NCBI RefSeq assembly: GCF_905147045.1
Contig: NC_065892.1
Span: 13,797,501-13,861,500, forward strand
From: Nymphalis io
Lineage: Eukaryota > Arthropoda > Insecta > Lepidoptera > Nymphalidae
Length of the DNA: 64,000 nt
Reading direction: 5' to 3'
Below are positions 56,706 to 64,000 of this stretch, piece by piece. Every line of letters begins with the position of its first letter. The stretch's first letter is position 1. The position numbers and the translations under genes are program-made. The notes beneath the pieces were generated by a model that saw only the letters and a program-made list of their open reading frames with translations, ran no database searches and had not been told where the DNA came from.

Positions 56706-57144
56706 ACTAATTTTTTGTTCTTTATTAATTAATTATTTGTTCACTTGATTGTTTATTTCTATTATGTAGGTTAAGTGGAGTGATTTTTTTATCAGTTTCA
56801 GCTATTTATTTATGGATTGGAGTACTTTCTGCCTTATCATGAAAGTATTTTCTCAGCTTAGCTATGAGACTGTTGTGCAAATTATGTATATCAATGAAAC
56901 TTCTTCCTCCTTCACCGCGTGGTAGTGTGAGTCTCTGTATACAACTTTTGGGATGATGTTTCCTGTGTGTGGTCATATGTGTGTTTATTATTCGCTGTAG
57001 TTTTTGCAGATCAGTTTTAGACCAATTTATAATTCCAAAGGAATATGTGAGTAATGGTATTGCATAGGTATTAATTGCTTTTGCTATTGCGTGAATTTAA
57101 ATGTGTTTTTAATATTTGATTTAACCTTATTTTAACCTTCTGTA

Positions 57145-57636
57145 TCAGTTCTTTTTTTTTTTTGTTTGTTTGTGTCTTATTTTGTTAGACTGGTGAAATC
57201 CTAAATACTTATAAGTGCTTATTTCATCCATTTCTTCTATTTGTTCTCCTGTTTCTAACATATATGTATTTGTTTCCGTTTTCCTCCTATTTATTGAATG
57301 CATTTTACATTTATCAACCCCAAAGTGCATTTGTATGTCCTTAGAAAAAGATTGTGTAACGTCTGTTAGTTTCATAAGTTCGGCTTTAGTAGTTCCATAG
57401 ATCTTTATGTCGTCCATGTACATTAAATGGGAAATAAGACAGTGTATGCCATTATGTTTTAGTTTGAAACCAGCATTAGTATTATTAAGTAAATTGGAAA
57501 GGGGGTTGAGTGCCATACAAAACCATAACGGACTAAGTGCATCTCCTTGAAATATTCCTCTTTGTATTTTAATCGGATCAGTAGTAATTGATGCGTTATT
57601 CTGATAAAGTTTAAGTGTGGTTTGCCACTGAGGCAT
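57145..57636 (-). pseudogene. Dong/R4-like reverse transcriptase fragment
   Basis: It encodes IQRGIFQGDALSPLWFCMAL and the active site LMYMDDIKIYG, then FGVDKCKMHSINRRK and ISTYKYLGFHQ. A run of lysine codons (T run at 57152-57164) ends the frame. The preceding RT blocks, including YVDYKKAFDLVPHSW (near 57740-57700) and NWKAPGTDNIHNFW (near 58135-58090), are in other frames. RT catalytic residues are present but scattered by frameshifts. Confidence 0.8.
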
Positions 57637-58109
57637 TGTACAACTAAAAAAATTTATAAGTACCGGGTCGATCTTATAAAGTTAAGAACACGTAGAAGCC
57701 AACTGTGAGGTACCAAATCAAATGCCTTCTTATAATCGACATACATTGTGTAGATATTTCGTTTGCTGGTCAGTGCCTGTTTCATTACTATTGTATCTAT
57801 AACCAATTGTTATTTACATCCTTGACTATTTTTCCTACAACCTTTTTGTTGTTCTACTAAAATGTTATATGCTTCTAATTGCTGATAAATGATTTCGCTA
57901 ATACATCGTGTCCTTATTTTATATATTGTTTGTAAATGTGATTGGTCTATAATTTTCAGGATTTAAGATCTGATTCTTTAGGGAGCATGTAGGTAATTTC
58001 AGTTGTTAAAAACTTTGGTATAGTTTCTGGTGATTTGATAAATTGACATATGTGATTATGAATGTATAGATGGATGCAAGTGAGTTTCTTAAGCCAAAAA
58101 TTATGTATG

Positions 58110-58171
58110 TTATCAGTACCAGGAGCTTTCCAGTTATGTGTTATCAGTACCAGGAGCTTTCCAGTTATGTG
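58110..58171. repeat. 31-bp tandem duplication in the Dong-like RT
   Basis: The unit TTATCAGTACCAGGAGCTTT plus CCAGTTATGTG occurs twice in a row (58110-58140 and 58141-58171), exactly. It doubles the KAPGTDN coding block and shifts the frame, and must postdate insertion. Confidence 0.85.
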
Positions 58172-58829
58172 TGCGTTTGATAATCTGAGTGAACGTTTCT
58201 AATGGTATGTCTTTAAAATTCATTTGCTCTATATGCGTATTATCTCCGATGTTCTGAAACCAGTTGGCGCTTGCATTATGTTGGACTGGATTTGACCAAA
58301 TACCCGCCCAAAATTCGTGAAGTTTTTGTGGTGTGGTGTATTCAGAATTTTGAGTTAGTGTTCTGATTATGTGTTTCCCAAATTTCTGTAAAATGTTCTT
58401 TCATTATTTGTAAATTTCAAATTTTGTTGTTTTCTATGTGTACATGTTAAGTATCGTTTAAGCCTTTTAGATGCGGCATTTAATTTTTGTTTTAATGTGT
58501 CAAGAAAATGTTCTAATTCAATATTTGCTTCCTCGTTTGACTTTGACTTTGACTGTGGGTTTTATACTTTACTTTAATATCTTCTACGGTTTTGATTACT
58601 CTTTGCAATATATTGGGTTAATCTTTCAATTTGTAGTCTATATTTTTCAATTCTTTTTTCAATTCTTCTCTGCCACGTCGGTTTTTTAAGCTATTTATTA
58701 TTAACTGTATTATTGCTTACTCTAAAAATTGTGCCATTACAGACAGCTGCTGTATAAGCTGCTAAGTAAATTAGTGCATGTAAATATTCAAAATCTATGT
58801 TGTTCTTTAAATGTTTCGGGAGGATTCCA

Positions 58830-59147
58830 TTATTCAATATTATTAAACTCTATTTCGATAAAGCTGGATGTTAATTTACTATTTTGTAACAAAATACTAT
58901 TATTTTCATTTTCAGTCAAAGATATAACGTTACCTAAAATGGTTTCGGGCTGGCTGTGATTTGAGTCTGTTGAAGCTATATTTGATTCTATGGGTATGTT
59001 GTGTTCAGATTCTAAAACGTTCTGTGGTAGTAATTTGCATCTGAGAATAGCACGTCGTTGATCTCCTACACGTTGTCGCCACATAGATGCGCCCCGGCGA
59101 CCCCCGGGCAGCGACCGTAAACTATATATTTTATTACTGCGTTCCAT
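58830..59147 (-). pseudogene. Dong/R4-like N-terminal fragment
   Basis: It reads MERSNKIYSLRSLPGGRRGA and continues as a polar stretch of 105 codons with no recognisable domain. By position it is the start of the element's single ORF, about 170 bp inside the 5' end. It is interrupted by stops downstream. Confidence 0.55.
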
Positions 59148-59331
59148 GTTAATCTCCTATGACAAGATTGGGTCGGGTTTGGGATCGTTAGTTTGGGTAG
59201 GTGTTTGCCAGATATATATGGCTATGTGAAAATGTGTATTGGTCAAGATGATAGGACCACAAGAACCAGTACCAGCTACCCGTAAGCCCCCCCACCACGG
59301 CAAGGTGATCCCCTATTATTATTATTATTAA

Positions 59332-60509
59332 TACAATCACTTATAGTTACTTACTACAAATATATAAGGCGTTGCTGTAAACATTTATTAGTACAAATTA
59401 TACTTGAGTTGTGTCTTTTATATGTACAAAGTGTCTTTTCTTAACGGCATAGATATTACGCGCTTAGACAGGAATTTGCATTTTTGAAACGTTCTTAAAT
59501 TTAACTATCCATGATATATCTTTCAATTTGTAAATATAATATTAGTTTATACATGACTTATTAAAACTTTGTTATCTTATTTCGCTTTAAAGATTATTTT
59601 TGTTTATTCGTGTCTAAATTTGTGAATGCGTTTAAATTTATCACAATTGATAAATATTTACATCACATTATTCAAGTTTTAGGAAGAAGATATATCGACA
59701 TTAGATAATATACTAAACTTTTTTCGTATTAAATACTGTTGAAATGTTTGTGGAAATAAATGTGTTATATTTAGTTTAAAGTAACTAAATTTATGAGATA
59801 CATAAATTAGAGGGCTTCCTTTGTGTATTTAAAATTGTCAAGTTGGTATTTAACCGTTATCTATAGAAAATCATAATGTGTACAATAATTATGTGTCTTT
59901 TTTGTCTTGTGGTCTCCACAGACATATTGTCCGTGTGTATATTTTTACCTTCAGAGTTTGCTAGTTTGGTGTGCGTGCATATTTTTAGGTAGCATTACAA
60001 TCAAAATGTTCGTCTTACAATTTCTCTTTTTGTTTTGTCTTTATGATGATTGATCGATGATATGATTTGTTTTGTATTATTGAAATAATTGATAGTTAAT
60101 ATTTCTTATAAAGCTATTGGCGTAATTACACTTACCATCAGGTGTAAAAAAAAAAGATCATAAGCAATGTTTATTTTATAACACAAACGAAAAAACATTC
60201 TGAACAATTTATACCGTTTGTAATGTTTGTGTAGGGTATGTTATTTTACAGATTGGGTTAACCAAAAGAGCCTCTGAGAAAATACCTTAAATTTACAAGT
60301 TATTCTATTGTCAAATAACAACGTTTTAGTTTCAAATGCTTAGGTAAACGGGTGTAGGAGTCAGTCTTATTTGAAACAAAAATAATTTTGTTTATTCAGT
60401 ATGCGAGATCTGCTTTATAATAATTTGATTACTTAAACTGAGTAGCTTTTGAGTTTCTTGTCAGTTCTTATTCTTCTTATTTCTTTATTGTAATAAGTAG
60501 GTGCATGGG
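59332..60509. other. Non-coding stretch
   Basis: AT-rich. A small repeat-D 3' scrap lies at 60092-60155 (AGTTAATATTTCTTATAAAG, ACTTACCATCAGGTG, A run). No gene seen. Confidence 0.5.
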
Positions 60510-60765
60510 CAAATGGGCAAACTATTAGTAAGTGGTCACCACCGCCCAAAAACATTGGCGATGTACGAAATATTAACCATTCCGTACATCGTCAACGCGC
60601 CACCATCTTTGAGAACTAAGATGTTATGTCCCTTGTGTCTGTAGTTACATTGGCTCACTCGCACTTCAAACCGTAGCACAACAATATTAAATATTGCTGT
60701 TTGGCGGCAGAATATCTGATGAGTGGGTGCGGATGGGCTCGTACAAAGCCCGACCAGATTGTATT
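60510..60765 (-). repeat. Repeat D copy, minus strand
   Basis: On the + strand GGGCAAACTATTAGTAAGTG, GTCACCACCGCCC, CATTCCGTACATCGTCAACG, GAACTAAGATGTTATGTCCC, TGGCTCACTCGCACTTCAAA, GCTGTTTGGCGGCAGAATAT and TCGTACAAAGCCC give the full D order in reverse. Confidence 0.8.
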
Positions 60766-61039
60766 TAGCTCCAAAAATATATTTCTACTTGAATATAAAT
60801 ATTTCGATTGCGATTATATAAATAACGTTATTTACGCCAGACTGACTACTGATTTGAGAACTATGGAAAAAGTTACTATCAAGTGATGTCAGAAGGCTCC
60901 GTCAAGCTTTTAACATCGTCTGCGAGAAAATAAGTGATTCTTTATCTTTTATTTGTTTTTGTTTATTTTCTCTTACTGTGTAATTTGATAATTCGTTAAA
61001 AAAATTATATATTTTTTTTAACGAATTTTGTTTTCATAT

Positions 61040-61350
61040 AATGATCATGATATCCTCCTGACCTATTTCGGCCAAGTCGATAAATCTCAAGGGACACTAG
61101 CCAGCTGCTCAGGATATATTAGAGTGCAGAAATGAGTACGCATACAAAGGAGTACTCTGTATTCCCTCTCTCATAATCTGATGGGACGGTAATCCTTCAC
61201 GACCGGAAAGAGTTCAAGCATAGGACCAACGGGTTTACGTACATTCCTGGGACGGGATTGTACAAGCTTTCAACTTCTAGACTCCAGGCTTCTACTGATA
61301 TTCTTCGATAGAAAAAACTATTTATCGGCTTGACCTTTAATTTTTAACCT
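61040..61350 (-). repeat. SINE-A, degraded copy without head
   Basis: CTGACCTATTTCGGCCAAGT, TCTCAAGGGACACTAGCCAG, CTCTCATAATCTGATGGGAC and CACGACCGGAAAGAGTTCA follow SINE-A. The tRNA-like head is lost after TATCGGCTTGACC. Confidence 0.7.
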
Positions 61351-61703
61351 AAACTGCTAGAATTATGAAATGAAAATTTAGTTATTATTAATTAATTCAG
61401 TGGCAAAATTGACACTTATAATTTATTAACTGAAATCTGTATTGAATTTTAAAATTTATAAAAGATTAAACTTTTCTTATAGGTAAGCGCGTAGAGTATA
61501 TGGTGAGATGGAAGGCATCTCCTATGCCTTCTATCTTACTACGTTGTGTTTCTGATAAATACAATATTTGGTACCTACGCCCTAATTGTACCCGTCTGAA
61601 ATTCACGTGCATAATAAATATAAATTCGATAAAATTATAAAATTCAAAATATAGTTTTTTTTTTAAGTTAAGCATTTAGTAATTTACAAGTAATTTCCGT
61701 TGA

Positions 61704-61740
61704 TGTTTAATTTTATGTTATATTAACATAAAATTAAACA
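61704..61740. other. Perfect 17-bp inverted repeat, 3-nt spacer
   Basis: TGTTTAATTTTATGTTA and its exact complement surround TAT. It is AT-rich but perfect. Confidence 0.65.
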
Positions 61741-62037
61741 TTACTAATTTAAATTATTAAAACATATTTTATATTATTAATTATTTACAATTAAATATTA
61801 TTATAATATGAGACAAATAACACACATTCTATACGACTCGTCATAATGACTATTCAGAATCTATACAAATTGTTAGAAAGCAAACCAGGTCACGTCAGTA
61901 AACGTGAGCTTTTGGTAAAGTTGCGATGTTGAAATTAAAGCGAATTTATCATATACGTCAGACTTGTACTTCTGTTTAGAATTTAAAAAAAACTATATAA
62001 TTTTATTAATTACATAGACTGTATAGTTATTTATTAA

Positions 62038-62130
62038 TACTGATTTCGCTCTTTCTGCCTTCATTGTTTTGACATTTGAAAGAAGAAGACACACACAGCA
62101 TTGTTTAACTAATTACCCGCTTATAAGTAA
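62038..62130. repeat. MITE-E copy, right part
   Basis: CTGATTTCGCTCTTTCTGCC, TTTGAAAGAAGAAGACACAC, GTTTAACTAATTACCCGC and TTATAAGTAAGAG match the MITE-E copies at 33750 and 41703, with part of the right terminus deleted. Confidence 0.55.
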
Positions 62131-62165
62131 GAGTATTTCCAAGTTTTGTAATGTTTATTGTTCGA

Positions 62166-62505
62166 CTGCCTCGTTGGCCTAGCAGTTAGATATGATGTAG
62201 GTAGGATATAAATGACCCAGAGTTCCTGGGTTCAATTCCTAGGTCGGGCCAACAAAAAAGTGTTTGGGTTTTTCTGTCAGAAAATTCTCAGTAGCAGCTC
62301 GGGGGTCTGGAAATTGGAAGTGTATACATTTTCGTGTCTCGGAAAGCACGTAAAGTCGTTGGTCCTGCGCCTGAACTCTTTCCGGCCGTGTCGGATTGCC
62401 GCCCCATCGAATTATGAGAGCTAGAGAATAGAGTGCACTTGTGTTTGCGCGCGCACTCGTGCACTATAATATGTCCTGAGCAGTTGACTAATCTCTCTTG
62501 GAGGA
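62166..62505 (+). repeat. SINE-A copy on the + strand
   Basis: Head CTGCCTCGTTGGCCTAGCAG, an altered anticodon-like stretch, GGGTTCAATTCCTAGGTCGG as B-box region, and the full body (TTTTCTGTCAGAAAATTCTC, GAAAGCACGTAAAGTCGTTG, CTTTCCGGCCGTGTCGGATT). It ends near CTCTCTTGGAGG without the ATT tail. Confidence 0.82.
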
Positions 62506-63836
62506 CCTTTGTAATGTTTATTTCAATTCGGAACCAGTTTAAGAACCTCTAAATCGTAAATGCAAATGGCATTGTCAAACTTACGTAATGCTGCTTAACA
62601 TAACTGATTAATATTGTAACTTTAATTTTAAATTAATTTTATAAAACGATGATTCAAAAGTGCTCGTTAATTCCATGGTGAATAAAGTAATTTTTCGTTT
62701 AATTTGATTAATGAAAAATACTATTTTATGACTTTTCTTTATTTATTTAATAAATATACAAAACATAATTAAAAATAATACATTAAGAACACACCCGTTC
62801 TAATCCTTTCAGATATAGTCGATAGAAAATACAATGAGTTTTAATAAATATAGTTTGAAGCGTGCACAGATCTTAATTACGAGAACAAACAGGCCGTGAC
62901 ATGGAGGGAGAAACGGCTTCTGAGCCGAGAAATTGTTGCCTTTAAAGTGATATACAGTAGCTATTTTCAAAGTATGCTAGTGATTTATTTTATATAAACT
63001 TAAAAGACTGAGTTTTTCTATTGCGGTAACAGCGTGTCGTTTCATTCATTTGAATAACAAAGGAATTATGTATATTCATCTTTTATGTTTTACTACTTTA
63101 CTACACTTTGTATATTCTGCGATGCAATCAATATAAATATAAGAGAAATAAGAACATAGTAATAAGATATAACTTATGATACACTATAAATAAATTTCAA
63201 CCATAATTTTACCCGTACTGAGTGGAAACAAATAAATTATGTCTCCTTATCAAAAGTTCAGGCAAATTCCTTTTTAATGTTATACTTCTTAACTGATAAC
63301 AATGCGCAGACGAGCAAACTGCCTTTGATTTAAATGAGCAAGCCCTTTTGCTCATTCATTTTTGCATGCGTTATAAATGACAAAGGCTATATAATTGTCA
63401 ATTGAATATCGTAGCAATCGGCCTCCCTTCTCACAAAGAGCCTTGCTCGTCCCGAGTCCTAATTTATTTTAAAAGCTTGGAGGAATATATTTTTAATTAT
63501 AAAAAGCTATTAATTTATTAATAATTAATTATTCTATATGTATAAAGCTAATTTATAACTGTTTCTATTTCTAAAGTACATTTCGTCCTATTTAATAATA
63601 ATAACAAAAGAAATTCAAACAAGGGTGCATTAAATAGTGAGACACGAAATGACTACATACAGAATAGCACTGTTTGTACTTGGGTTTATGCTTCTGTTAT
63701 AATTTGAATACCTGAACTGTTAATATTTTTAACCAATGTTACTTAAAAGTGGTGTAATTCATATATAATTATTACGATATAGTTATATATATTTATATAT
63801 ATCATCTACGATTATTTTTTCTATTATATTATTATT
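62506..63836. other. Non-coding stretch
   Basis: AT-rich; no gene, RNA or family repeat recognised on either strand. Confidence 0.5.
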
Positions 63837-63839
63837 TGT

Positions 63840-64000
63840 ACTTGGTGATAGGGCTTTGTGCAAGCTCATCTGAGTAACTACCACCTACTATCCACATATT
63901 TTAATGCCAAACTCTTTCAATATTATTGTATTGAAAGGGAGAGTGAACCAGTGTAACTACAGGCACAAGGGACATGGCATAGATGATGTACGGAATGGTT
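63840..64000 (+). repeat. Repeat D copy cut by the window end
   Basis: ACTTGGTGATAGGGCTTTGT, GCAAGCTCATCTGAGTAACT, ACCACCTACTATCCACAT and AACTACAGGCACAAGGGACA follow the D order; the 3' part lies beyond base 64000. Confidence 0.75.

Larger units (their letters stand above)
55880..59316 (-). mobile_element. Dong/R4-like LINE, decayed, in a TAA-repeat context
   Basis: The minus-strand element starts just inside a TAA repeat (ATT/TTA repeats on the + strand at 59314-59331) with GGGATCACCTTGCCGTGG and a G run. Its 3' end lies near a second, imperfect TAA-type tract (55881-55898, GATTATTAGTATTATTG). Order: N-terminal region, RT with YMDD, CCHC motif, restriction-like endonuclease. Dong of Bombyx mori, an R4-clade element, inserts in TAA repeats, and both the architecture and the flanks fit. 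Many frameshifts and stops make it inactive. Confidence 0.8.

Noticed and set aside
1..64000. CRISPR array, bacterial operon or phage-like system
   Set aside because: No regularly spaced repeats or prokaryotic gene order; the evenly recurring sequences are dispersed SINE, LINE and repeat-D copies.

Overview
The window looks like AT-rich, repeat-dense nuclear DNA of an insect, most likely a lepidopteran. The evidence is: spliced metazoan genes with GT/AG introns; RTE, Jockey/CR1-like and Dong/R4-like LINEs; a mariner with Bombyx-type terminal repeats; and three tRNA-headed SINE families in many copies. Dong was described from Bombyx mori. The species call is an inference; no marker gene is present.

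Host genes. Two partial class-A GPCR genes lie on the + strand. Gene A supplies its last five exons (11376-22236: second extracellular loop, TM5, TM6 with CWLP, TM7 with NPIVY, cytoplasmic tail, stop). Its TM1-TM4 exons must lie left of base 1 or be unrecognised. Gene B begins at 45305 with a first coding exon (glycosylatable N-terminus plus TM1), and its other exons lie beyond 64000. The two are head to tail, separated by about 23 kb of repeats.

Layout. 1-3830: repeat-D scrap, then a near full-length Jockey/CR1-like LINE on the - strand. 3831-8382: repeat-poor DNA with SINE and repeat-D scraps. 8383-10712: a 5'-truncated + copy of the same LINE sitting in the (TAA)n tail of a SINE. 11376-22236: gene A, whose introns hold SINEs, repeat D, a 430-bp GC-rich unknown element bounded by target-site duplications (TSDs), and a truncated RTE. 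22237-45304: intergenic DNA with SINE-A, -B and -C, repeat D, small inverted-repeat elements, a CTCF-like motif, an RTE copy with 12-bp TSDs (35544-37947) and a LINE nested in repeat D (40290-41450). 45305-45519: gene B exon 1. 46139-50538: a dead mariner carrying a complete, open RTE element. 54722-55759: a frameshifted retroelement ORF1-like gene. About 55880-59316: a decayed Dong/R4-like LINE with a restriction-like endonuclease, flanked by TAA repeats. 59332-64000: SINE and repeat-D copies only.

No operon-like or defence-like system is present. The strongest observations are mobile-element biology: exact TSDs for three RTE insertions; an intact RTE ORF inside a mariner; and a shared 3' stem-loop sequence between the Jockey/CR1-like LINE and the abundant repeat D, which suggests that D borrows that LINE's machinery. 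Family names SINE-A, -B, -C, repeat D and MITE-E are local labels for this window.
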